From a virus: a stretch of 36,237 nucleotides of DNA. Both the position numbers and the translations under genes were made by a program. The notes under the pieces are model-generated. The model made no database searches, was not told the origin of the DNA, and saw only the letters and a program-made list of their open reading frames with translations. The stretch covers positions 1-36,237 of the IMG/VR virus record IMGVR_UViG_3300033153_005324. One strand, given 5' to 3'. Below are positions 14,003 through 21,139 of this stretch, in pieces (positions within the stretch are counted from its first letter, which is position 1; every line of letters starts with the position of its first letter).

Positions 14003-14236
14003 ATGATGAGAGAATATGCAAAAAAGCTATACAACCCTTTTATGGGGGACACTGATAGTTTTACAGAGTGGCACAATGAATTTGTTGACACTATATATGA
14101 TGATTTTGAAAAAGAAATGAAAGAACTTAGAGTCAACGCAAGAGATAAGGTTTATGATTGTGACTACCCAAAAGAAACCTTTGAGAGTATTTTTGGCTAC
14201 AATTACAAAACAGATGAAAAAATAGATTTATTATAA
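14003..14236 (+). CDS. hypothetical acidic protein of plus-strand cassette
   Basis: This 77-residue protein has an AAAGGA site 6 bases before ATGATG; either ATG may start. It is acidic and aromatic-rich (FTEWHNEFVDTIYDDFEKEM), soluble and probably helical. It is the last gene of the plus-strand cassette and converges with the GNAT gene 7 bases away, with no clear terminator between. Small acidic phage proteins sometimes mimic DNA or bind host enzymes; there is no direct evidence for that here. Confidence 0.6.
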   Translation: MMREYAKKLYNPFMGDTDSFTEWHNEFVDTIYDDFEKEMKELRVNARDKVYDCDYPKETFESIFGYNYKTDEKIDLL

Positions 14237-14243
14237 AATGTCT

Positions 14244-14690
14244 CTAGTGAGGCACTCGGCAAAATTCAACAAAGCGAGGCTTCCCAAAGCGTGACATGAT
14301 CTTCTCTATCTGATCGCGTCCACCATCTCCAATAAAGCCTTTGCTAAGTATTGGCAATCCTAACTTATCCGCATACTGAACTATATTATGATAAAGAAGA
14401 TACGCTGCTTTCGTGTGTCGATACTCTGGAAGCACATAAGCAAGCTCACCCTGATAAACGGTTTCATAAATACCCGGACTGTCTTTGTATGCCAAAGAAA
14501 AACCAACTGGCTCACCCTCATTCGTTTCGACTATGATAATATCGTGATTGAGTTTCCACCAATTCTGCACAGCACCGTCAATCATTATCTGTTCACCTAG
14601 TTTTAAATCTGTGTAGACTGTTTTGAGTAGGGCTGTGTAGAAGTCGCATATTGTCCGATAGTCTGCTAGTGTAGCAATTCTTAACTTCAT
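14244..14690 (-). CDS. GNAT-family N-acetyltransferase
   Basis: This 148-residue protein has the GNAT order: an N-terminal strand and helix (LRIATLADYRTICDFY), a middle strand pair, then the acetyl-CoA loop region YVLPEYRHTKAAYLLYH and a closing helix. The usual R/Q-x-x-G-x-A loop is loose here (RHTKAA). Such enzymes move an acetyl group from acetyl-CoA to an amine. GNAT genes occur within the structural modules of many podoviruses, where they may modify a virion or host protein; the substrate is unknown. Its ATG overlaps the stop of the 54-residue gene (ATGA). Confidence 0.78.
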   Translation of the reverse strand: MKLRIATLADYRTICDFYTALLKTVYTDLKLGEQIMIDGAVQNWWKLNHDIIIVETNEGEPVGFSLAYKDSPGIYETVYQGELAYVLPEYRHTKAAYLLYHNIVQYADKLGLPILSKGFIGDGGRDQIEKIMSRFGKPRFVEFCRVPH

Positions 14691-14851
14691 AGGCTTCCTG
14701 TTATTTTGTTGACTGCATAAGCCACTTCTTCAAGAGTATTTGTAACGGGTCTTACTTCTCTTATGCGCTTTAGTTCCTCTGCTATTGCAGAGAGAGCTTC
14801 TTTGATCGCTTTATCTTCTACTTTCTCAATCGCTGCGTATATTTCTATCAT
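14687..14851 (-). CDS. 54-residue helical protein
   Basis: This frame runs from an ATG that overlaps the nozzle-protein stop (ATGA) to a TGA that overlaps the GNAT start (ATGA). Both junctions indicate a real, translationally coupled gene. The product is mostly amphipathic helix (IEKVEDKAIKEALSAIAEEL). No family was recognised; a small virion or chaperone-like role is possible. Confidence 0.65.
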   Translation of the reverse strand: MIEIYAAIEKVEDKAIKEALSAIAEELKRIREVRPVTNTLEEVAYAVNKITGSL

Positions 14852-16431
14852 AATAACCTCTTGTGCTCAAATTCATACGCGATCTCTTCAATCTTTGCGT
14901 ATCCAGTAGAGTGAATATCAAAGTAAATACTCTTTCCATGTATCCCTGCCGGTAAATGAACCTTATTTCCTTGTGTGTTGTCAAACGTGTAGACTTCCAC
15001 ATCATCCACCATAACAACTATTTCCCATGTTCCAGAGCCTTTAACGTGCAACTTGCGATATGTTTTCTCTCTTGTGTATTCTCCGTTGGTGTACTTCTTG
15101 GTAAAATAGTTCAGGTTCCTATATGATGCTGTAGGTTGAATATAATCCCATATCTTGCTATCCTCTATTGTGTAGAGTTGGTTAGATACGATATAGGCAC
15201 CCTTCACATCCTCTGACATATAGTAGATTTTAACACCCATTTCAAAATCCACAACGATTGTACGTCCTGTCATAAAGAGATAGTATTTTCTACCAGAAGT
15301 GATAGCGTTGTTTATCTCATACCCGAAATCGCCATAATCCTCTGTAGAATAATCATCATACTCTGAACTGCCTATAATAGCATTATCAATCAATTCAATG
15401 TTTGTTCTGTTGAGTATCTCAACCTGCGCACCGTCATAAGAACATAAGAGATCATACTCGTCTGCTGATGATAACCATATCAGTCTGCCTTTTAAGCTCT
15501 TGACTGTCCTCTTGTCTTTGCACCCAAAAGTAAATGGTAACTTTGATACAGAGATAGTACGAATATCCGTACCTTGTATCATATACATATTTTCATCTGT
15601 GAACGCTATGACTGTGTTACCAGATATTCCGAGTCCTGTTACATCTGTTGGTAGTTGAATGAAGTTATAACTATTCCAATATTCAGGCTGTCCGCTTCTT
15701 GAAAAATAAACCTTGTCCCCAAGTGAAGCAAATAGTGTACCATTCAACTCTACTAGCATATCAAGGTTTTCTGGTGGTGCTTCATTGTCTGTTGTGGTAA
15801 CTTCCTGCCTGCTGATGTTGAAGTCTGCTGTGTTATCAAGATAGGTTGCGTCTGCTATTTCTGTTCTTGCTACGAGGTTGAACGTAGGGTTATATCCGCC
15901 TGCTCTGTATATCAGTCTGTGGGTAGCTGTTCCCGGGGGAGTATCGGCATAGGTAATCAAACATTTTTGATTAGTAAGTGAAACAGATGTTGCGATAGGG
16001 GATGGGGCTGTCTCAAATACGTCATCATGTAGATAGGTGATAAGGTACACATATGAACCATTAAGAAGCCCTGTGGCACTTGAAGCTGTAGTTGGTGCTA
16101 CTGTTGGTGCTGTATGGCTTCCTATGTCGTCAACGGTTGTTCCGTCATACCTTTGGAGTTTTCCTGCCGAGTTCGTCCAATAAAGATACCCTGCCCACTC
16201 TACATAAAATCTATCTTCATCAGAAGCTACAACTTCACCCTGTGCTTTATAGTAGGTAGCGTTGACACCTACATAGGATTGACTTGTATCTTCTATTGGT
16301 GTTCGCGCAGAAGCCAAAGATCCACTACGAATACAACAATTCGTAGCATTAAGGCACTCATTGTCTTGAATGAGGTGAGGCTCAATGATGTTGTTAATGC
16401 CTCCATTAAAGAGTACGACTTGATTGTTCAT
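14848..16431 (-). CDS. tail nozzle / stabilisation-like protein
   Basis: This 527-residue protein is beta-rich throughout, with fibronectin-like segments (TGLLNGSYVYLITYLHD) at about 115-180 and propeller-like stretches (LVELNGTLFASLGDKVYFS, GLGISGNTVIAFTDENMYMI). Proteins of this type follow the head-tail adaptor in podoviruses and form the nozzle or stabilise the portal vertex (compare T7 gp12 or the P22 plug proteins). The N-terminus (VVLFNGGINNIIEPHLIQDN) is typical. Upstream are two short structural genes and the adaptor gene. Assignment to nozzle rather than plug is inference. Confidence 0.72.
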   Translation of the reverse strand: MNNQVVLFNGGINNIIEPHLIQDNECLNATNCCIRSGSLASARTPIEDTSQSYVGVNATYYKAQGEVVASDEDRFYVEWAGYLYWTNSAGKLQRYDGTTVDDIGSHTAPTVAPTTASSATGLLNGSYVYLITYLHDDVFETAPSPIATSVSLTNQKCLITYADTPPGTATHRLIYRAGGYNPTFNLVARTEIADATYLDNTADFNISRQEVTTTDNEAPPENLDMLVELNGTLFASLGDKVYFSRSGQPEYWNSYNFIQLPTDVTGLGISGNTVIAFTDENMYMIQGTDIRTISVSKLPFTFGCKDKRTVKSLKGRLIWLSSADEYDLLCSYDGAQVEILNRTNIELIDNAIIGSSEYDDYSTEDYGDFGYEINNAITSGRKYYLFMTGRTIVVDFEMGVKIYYMSEDVKGAYIVSNQLYTIEDSKIWDYIQPTASYRNLNYFTKKYTNGEYTREKTYRKLHVKGSGTWEIVVMVDDVEVYTFDNTQGNKVHLPAGIHGKSIYFDIHSTGYAKIEEIAYEFEHKRLL

Positions 16432-16440
16432 AGGTATCCT

Positions 16441-17115
16441 TTATGTAATAGTTATGTTTGAACTGTCTGAACTTGGCGATGTATCATATGTCCCAGAACA
16501 CGCCATTTTAAAAGAGTATGTTCCTGAGGGAATAGAGGCGAATGAGATAGGAAGCGTTAAGTTTGTTGCTGTCCTATAGTATGCACCATTTTTATATAGG
16601 TGTATCGATGTGTGGGCAGGGCATCCATCAATAGGGTCATCATACGCTGTTATCAACAATTCCCCACTTCCTCCTGCTGCAAAAACAACATTTAAAGGAG
16701 TAGAGTAGTCAATCACTCCCATTCCTGCATTTGTATTGCTGTCTGTGTATCCATAGGCATTTGTTGACCTGGCTTTATATATATGTGAGGTACACGCATC
16801 TGTGTCTCCAGTCCAATAGTACCCACTTGTTTTGTTTGATCTAAAAAGGTTGCCATCTTTATATATATCATAAGTGATAGGCAGTGTCCCTGTTGAGGGG
16901 TTCGTCCATGTGAATGTTATCTTCGATGTATAGCCACCACTTGAATATGATTGGTCGTCTGATGCATTAAAATCACTAATGGCTCCTGGCACTTCTGGTC
17001 TTTCCCACACTAAAGTATCGCCTCCTGAGTCTCTGTAGTAAATGTTGTCTATCTGCTCACCATTAAAATACGCATCGGCAATAGTGTCATCACCATTAAT
17101 TTCTAAGGAAGCCAT
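16441..17115 (-). CDS. fibronectin-III/Ig-like virion protein
   Basis: This 224-residue protein has a short N-terminal segment typical of virion attachment (ASLEINGDDTIADAYFNGEQ), then two Ig or fibronectin type III-like repeats. The first, about 45-125, has TFTWTNPS..LPITYDIYKDG; the second, about 135-220, has HLYKNGAYYRTA. Cysteines in each module could form disulphides. Such domains decorate phage surfaces and may hold the particle to glycans. It lies between two structural genes and its start overlaps the 105-residue gene's stop. Confidence 0.7.
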   Translation of the reverse strand: MASLEINGDDTIADAYFNGEQIDNIYYRDSGGDTLVWERPEVPGAISDFNASDDQSYSSGGYTSKITFTWTNPSTGTLPITYDIYKDGNLFRSNKTSGYYWTGDTDACTSHIYKARSTNAYGYTDSNTNAGMGVIDYSTPLNVVFAAGGSGELLITAYDDPIDGCPAHTSIHLYKNGAYYRTATNLTLPISFASIPSGTYSFKMACSGTYDTSPSSDSSNITIT

Positions 17116-17432
17116 TACGCTGTGGCGTCCGTGCCGTCGTTGGTGATGTAAAGCGTAGATGTTCCACTGTCATAATCCATCTTTAAAACACCTCCGACTG
17201 TATCTGTTGCCCAGTCTGTGTTGGTTAAAATACTTCCGTTTATCTCGTCATAAATAGCTGTAAGTTCATCCGCTAAATAGTCTCCTATATCATCATTGAC
17301 AAAGTTTACCAAAGAGCCTGCGTCTGATGTTATGATTGCGTTCACATCATTGTCAAGGTCTGTGATCTTGTCTGCCGCCAATATAGAGATTGGTGAACTC
17401 CATGAAGTTAATGTTGAAGGTGTGTATGCCAT
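17115..17432 (-). CDS. small fibre-like structural protein
   Basis: This 105-residue acidic protein starts with a segment like fibre N-termini (TLTSWSSPISILAADKITDLDND). It ends in a short strand motif (GVLKMDYDSGTSTLYITND) seen at the ends of fibre or collar subunits. The spacing in the head-tail block and the one-base overlap with the Ig-like gene suggest the two make a common appendage. Confidence 0.6.
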   Translation of the reverse strand: MAYTPSTLTSWSSPISILAADKITDLDNDVNAIITSDAGSLVNFVNDDIGDYLADELTAIYDEINGSILTNTDWATDTVGGVLKMDYDSGTSTLYITNDGTDATA

Positions 17433-17441
17433 CTTATATCC

Positions 17442-17996
17442 TTATATGTAGAAATCGTTTTTAGCAAAGTCGTTCTGTATCTTTCCATGCCATCTTGACA
17501 TATCCTGGTTGAGGCTGTCAAGATAGTGTTGATAGAAATACTGTGCTTTGTTTAGGCTTTCCGTTGAGTCCTCTTTTTCGTAGGCTTTAAAAAGAACATA
17601 ATTTTTAATAGCTCCACAAATATCGTCCTCGATGGTTATCTCTAAATCTTCCGAGTAAGCAATCCTAGCTGGATAGGCGTAGTATTCAACTGTGACTTCT
17701 TCCTCTTTCATGTTGGGGAATTTAATAGCCTGATCGTTTAACACCTCATACTCTTGTGTAGTGTCAACCTTAAAGAGCTCAATTACCTCAAAATTAAGGT
17801 CGTAGGTTTCGGATGCGTCTGTTACGTCAAACACATCTTTCTCGTACTTGTATTTGGTTCTCACGGCAATATCACGAATACCCTGGTTTAAGTATCTAAA
17901 CAGTTCTTCGTTAGTCCACCTGTTCTCTTGTGTGTCTTGTAGGGTATCTCTTACGGCTTCAAATATGTCTGAAACTTTTGTTGCGATCAATGCCAT
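17442..17996 (-). CDS. head-tail adaptor protein
   Basis: This 184-residue protein resembles phage adaptor/gatekeeper proteins (DUF6682-like, analogous to T7 gp11 or P22 gp4). It has an N-terminal helix pair with WTNEELFRYLNQGIRDIA, a central beta part (VFDVTDASETYDLNFEVIEL) and C-terminal helices (IKNYVLFKAYEKEDS...KAQYFYQHYL) in which residues and spacing match the family. Twelve copies would dock under the portal. Position after the capsid genes and before the nozzle agrees. Confidence 0.78.
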   Translation of the reverse strand: MALIATKVSDIFEAVRDTLQDTQENRWTNEELFRYLNQGIRDIAVRTKYKYEKDVFDVTDASETYDLNFEVIELFKVDTTQEYEVLNDQAIKFPNMKEEEVTVEYYAYPARIAYSEDLEITIEDDICGAIKNYVLFKAYEKEDSTESLNKAQYFYQHYLDSLNQDMSRWHGKIQNDFAKNDFYI

Positions 17997-18006
17997 GCTT
18001 TACTCC

Positions 18007-18405
18007 TTATACTGCCTCTACAATGTAGCGAGGGTTATTTCTTGTTTTGGTTTTGCCTGTCGGGTTGCCTTCTTCATCAAGTACAGATACACTCACAGTA
18101 GGTGAAGCGTCTTTAATAACACCTAGAAATTTGTTTGGAAGTTCGATCTCTTCTCCAATTTGGACCTGTATCATTTCGCCGTTAAGCCCGATAGTCATTT
18201 CAGTTTCATTGTTGTCTCTGTCGTTTGAGTGAATGATACAACGCGTAATGCCTTCTGTTTTTGGCTTCTCTTTTTTCTCTTCCGTGAAAGTTTCACCTGT
18301 GAGGTCGCCGATCAGTTTAAGAATAGTTGCTGTCTTTGCGTTCTTTGGGTGTACGATACCGAGTTCTTTTGCTTTTGCTAGTGCATCTTCTCTGTTTAGT
18401 GTCAT
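18007..18405 (-). CDS. head-region protein
   Basis: This 132-residue protein has an N-terminal helical part (EDALAKAKELGIVHP, SAP-like in look), a charged linker (EEKKEKPKTE) and a beta-rich C-terminal domain from about 50 (CIIHSNDRDN, GEEIELPNKFLGVIKDA). Similar small proteins follow the capsid gene in many N4-gp56-capsid phages. It may be a head completion or decoration protein; exact role unknown. Confidence 0.65.
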   Translation of the reverse strand: MTLNREDALAKAKELGIVHPKNAKTATILKLIGDLTGETFTEEKKEKPKTEGITRCIIHSNDRDNNETEMTIGLNGEMIQVQIGEEIELPNKFLGVIKDASPTVSVSVLDEEGNPTGKTKTRNNPRYIVEAV

Positions 18406-18452
18406 GTTAAAATCCTTTTGAGGTTGTTTTAATTAGCCAATAGGCTTTATAA

Positions 18453-18470
18453 TCCCCTCCGAAGAGAGGA
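18453..18470 (-). terminator. UUCG hairpin after capsid gene
   Basis: In the leftward transcript TCCTCTC pairs with GAGGGGA around a UUCG tetraloop, a very stable hairpin, 12 bases after the capsid stop codon. No U-run follows, so it is likely a partial terminator or a 3'-end stabiliser that lets capsid mRNA accumulate above downstream genes. A second small hairpin (AGCC/GGCT) follows. Confidence 0.55.
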
Positions 18471-18481
18471 CTAAAAGGCTA

Positions 18482-19435
18482 TTAACCTTCTGCTGTCTCA
18501 ATTCTAACCATGAAGTTATCATTAAGAATCTTTGCTACAGTCCAGGCTTTCCAACCGACCGATGCTCTTTGGTCAAGTGGATCTGCTGTTCCTGCCGAAC
18601 CTAGAGGCTTGATGATCGTCTGAATATTTTTCTGACCTCTAAGAGATACGATACCATAAGCATTTTTACCAAATACCAATGTTCCATAAACATCTTTAGA
18701 AGAGTCGCCTGCGCCTGCCCATATTTTACCCATTGTTGTTTCCACAAAACGAATATATTTGTATGAACCGATCTCATTCATGTCGATAAGTGTAGATGAA
18801 GCGTACTCCTCTGCACCTTTCCAACCTGTAAGACCCTCAAGAGTTTCCGATGTGTCTGTGTGACAGATACCTACGTATGCCGCTTTAATTGGTGCTGTTC
18901 CGACCTTAGTCGTTCCCGTAATCATCTCTGTGAACTTCTTAGCGTTCTGCCCCTTAAGTGTTTTAATAACACTGTCAAGGTCTGCTGTTGTAACTGCCAA
19001 AGCAACATTCGCTCTCGCTGCAACTGCTGTCGCGTATCTAACATTTGTTCCTGCTACAAGTACATCTCTTTGAACTTCATCAATGGTTTCACCACCTTGT
19101 TCTCCGAGTACGTCTGTTGCTTCTTTGATCGTATTGTCTTCAACCGTAAGCTGTACCACATCAGTGAGAGTTGTGTAGGATCCATATTGGCTGATTGTTG
19201 CTGTAACGTCTGTTACGCTCATGTTTGAACCACTTGGTGTTACACCCTCTGTCAATGGAGTTGTAGCTGTTGAAAGTGCGTTCCAACGTCTGAACTTGAT
19301 AGTGTCAGAGTTGTTCTTTGGAAGTGGTCTTGTTTGACCCCATTTGTCGTGGATCAATGCCGGTACTGCTCTCTCTAATAGGTTTCTATCATAAAAAGCA
19401 GATACTCCAGCAGGTACTTGTGCTGTTCCTGTCAT
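18482..19435 (-). CDS. major capsid protein, N4-gp56 family
   Basis: This 317-residue protein matches the N4-gp56-type capsid family (HK97-like fold). The N-terminus has FYDRNLLERAVPALIHDKWGQ, followed by a region with FRRWNALSTATTPLTEGVTP. Further on, a segment with GTLVFGKNAYGIVSL leads to the conserved C-terminal pattern KPLGSAGTADPLDQRASVGWK and a final strand (FMVRIETAEG). It follows the scaffold gene and a small head gene and has a strong AAGGAGTAAC ribosome site. The UUCG hairpin just after its stop may raise its mRNA level. Confidence 0.92.
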   Translation of the reverse strand: MTGTAQVPAGVSAFYDRNLLERAVPALIHDKWGQTRPLPKNNSDTIKFRRWNALSTATTPLTEGVTPSGSNMSVTDVTATISQYGSYTTLTDVVQLTVEDNTIKEATDVLGEQGGETIDEVQRDVLVAGTNVRYATAVAARANVALAVTTADLDSVIKTLKGQNAKKFTEMITGTTKVGTAPIKAAYVGICHTDTSETLEGLTGWKGAEEYASSTLIDMNEIGSYKYIRFVETTMGKIWAGAGDSSKDVYGTLVFGKNAYGIVSLRGQKNIQTIIKPLGSAGTADPLDQRASVGWKAWTVAKILNDNFMVRIETAEG

Positions 19436-19445
19436 CTGTTACTCC

Positions 19446-19730
19446 TTATAGTCTGTGTGCAACGTAAGTTACTACGTCTGATGTTGTAAGTGAAGCCGCA
19501 GCAACACTAAAGCCGTTTGCTGTTAAAACAAGAGTTGTTCCACCTGTAGTGATTACCCCTGTTGAACCAGTTGTGATGATGTCCTCTGTAGCTGAACCCG
19601 TATTAAAAAGTTCATAAGAGATGTTTGTCGTTACGTTATACACTTTGATGTATGACGGTACACAGCCTAGAGTGATTGTCTCTATCGCTCCTGCTGCACT
19701 TGTGAATTGTCCAGTAAATGTGTTCTTCAT
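19446..19730 (-). CDS. small head protein
   Basis: This 94-residue protein is rich in Thr, Gly and Ala and is strand-forming (ITTGSTGVITTGGTTLVLT), with almost no charged residues. It lies between scaffold and capsid genes, the position of decoration or minor head proteins in related phages. No catalytic motif. Its composition would fit an exposed beta-sandwich on the capsid. Confidence 0.68.
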   Translation of the reverse strand: MKNTFTGQFTSAAGAIETITLGCVPSYIKVYNVTTNISYELFNTGSATEDIITTGSTGVITTGGTTLVLTANGFSVAAASLTTSDVVTYVAHRL

Positions 19731-19733
19731 TTT

Positions 19734-20771
19734 CTATCCTTGTGCTAGTCTGTCTAGTATGTCTTGATAGGTGCTGTCACTGTTAAAAGAGTCAACCCCT
19801 ACATCTTTTCCTGCTGTTGTGTCTCTTCCTGATCTTTTAATCCCGACTTCTGCCGGGTTAACTTTCACTTTTTCTTTCACTTCTGGTTTAGGCTTAGTCT
19901 CTTTAGCTTGATGCTCTGCTATCATAGACTGCTTAACTTCCATATAGAATTGAGCGAATTGATCTGGATTGTTTGTCACTAAAGCTCTGTCAATATCTGG
20001 TAATGTTGCAAGTTTGGCTGTGACTTGTGGCAGCACAATGTCTGCGTCACCCGTTCTGACCTCATTAACGATTGAATAAAACGTCTGAGCGTCTTTAGCC
20101 ATAACCCCAACCACTGCTTCTGGTAGGTGATGTTCGATGTCTTGCATTCTGGTATACAATGCCTCATCTTTTTCCACTTCTTTAATCAGTTCCGATACTT
20201 CATTGGATACGAATGGCTCATCATGGTTTTGTGTGCCTTGTTCAATATCTGGTACTTCTATATCAATAATGTCTAAGGGGTCAATGCCTGCTTGTTTGCT
20301 TAGTTGTGCAAGTGCTTCTTTGTCTCCGCTTTTGACTTTCTCTAAAAGGTCTAAATCTGCTTTGTGTTCTTTTTTAGACTTTGCTATCTGTTGGTATTTG
20401 TATGTAGAGTCAAAGCCTTGTTGCGCCATGTTGACAAGTTCTTCATTTGATACCTTGACTTCTTGACCGTTCCATTTTAAGACGGTCATATCTGAGTCCT
20501 CTTTGGGTTGCTCTTCTATGACATCTTCTGGAGTCTCTTTGGCAACAGTCTCTTCAACTGTTTCACCCTCTGGTACATCGTCTGTGCTTTCTTCCACCTC
20601 TTCGGCTTTCTCTTGTGGTGTATCATCTACAGCATCTTGTGTAGTCTCTTCAACTTCATCTTCTCCATAAAATACCTTGTCGTATGCTTCGTTATGCTCT
20701 GTTTGTAGCTCTTCTTTGGTCTTTTCAACTACTTCTTCAAGTTCTGCTTGGTCATTGACTGCTTCACTCAT
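19734..20771 (-). CDS. scaffolding protein
   Basis: This 345-residue protein is strongly acidic in its first 100 residues (many EE, EV and ED runs), probably unfolded or helical. A central segment (SDMTVLKWNGQEVKVSNEELVNMAQQGFDSTYKYQQ) is typical of phage scaffold-type proteins. The C-terminus is basic (GIKRSGRDTTAGK), as expected for the capsid-binding end. It is located one gene upstream of the capsid. It directs procapsid assembly and is then lost. No protease motif is visible. Confidence 0.8.
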   Translation of the reverse strand: MSEAVNDQAELEEVVEKTKEELQTEHNEAYDKVFYGEDEVEETTQDAVDDTPQEKAEEVEESTDDVPEGETVEETVAKETPEDVIEEQPKEDSDMTVLKWNGQEVKVSNEELVNMAQQGFDSTYKYQQIAKSKKEHKADLDLLEKVKSGDKEALAQLSKQAGIDPLDIIDIEVPDIEQGTQNHDEPFVSNEVSELIKEVEKDEALYTRMQDIEHHLPEAVVGVMAKDAQTFYSIVNEVRTGDADIVLPQVTAKLATLPDIDRALVTNNPDQFAQFYMEVKQSMIAEHQAKETKPKPEVKEKVKVNPAEVGIKRSGRDTTAGKDVGVDSFNSDSTYQDILDRLAQG

Positions 20772-20774
20772 CGG

Positions 20775-21128
20775 TTACTCCTTATCCATTTCTGCTAATT
20801 CTGCTTCTGCGTTCAGCTTGTCATCTAATACTGTGTCGATGAACCCTTGAAAGTCAAGGCGTGTTTTTATCTGTCCTTTAATTAGGGCAATGATCTCAAC
20901 ATTCTTGTCGTTGCCTCTGCCCTTCATTTGTTCCTCTTCAAGATGTCTGACGTTCTGCCAGAGGATTTCAAGCCCTTGCTTTAAAAATACATCATCAAAT
21001 ACTGCTTTAAACTCTGGTGTCTTTTTGAGTTTTTCAAGGTCTTTTCCAAGTCTGATGCTTAGTCTTATCTTCTCTCTAATGTCTCTTTCTGCTTGTGCTT
21101 CGAGTTGCTCTTCGTTGAGTTTGTTCAC
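20775..21128 (-). CDS. helical head-assembly protein
   Basis: This 117-residue protein starts with GTG, backed by AAGGA 7 bases upstream. It is wholly helical: LEAQAERDIREKIRLSIRLGKDLEKLKKTPEFKAVF, then a central FLKQGLEILWQNV. A gene of this look commonly sits between portal and scaffold in podoviruses, but its role is unknown; it may be an assembly chaperone or minor head protein. Confidence 0.68.
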   Translation of the reverse strand: MNKLNEEQLEAQAERDIREKIRLSIRLGKDLEKLKKTPEFKAVFDDVFLKQGLEILWQNVRHLEEEQMKGRGNDKNVEIIALIKGQIKTRLDFQGFIDTVLDDKLNAEAELAEMDKE

Positions 21129-21139
21129 GTTTATCCTTT

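Noticed and set aside
14826-15017. 63-codon frame overlapping the nozzle gene in another frame
   Set aside because: Entirely inside or overlapping clear coupled genes, with no ribosome site.
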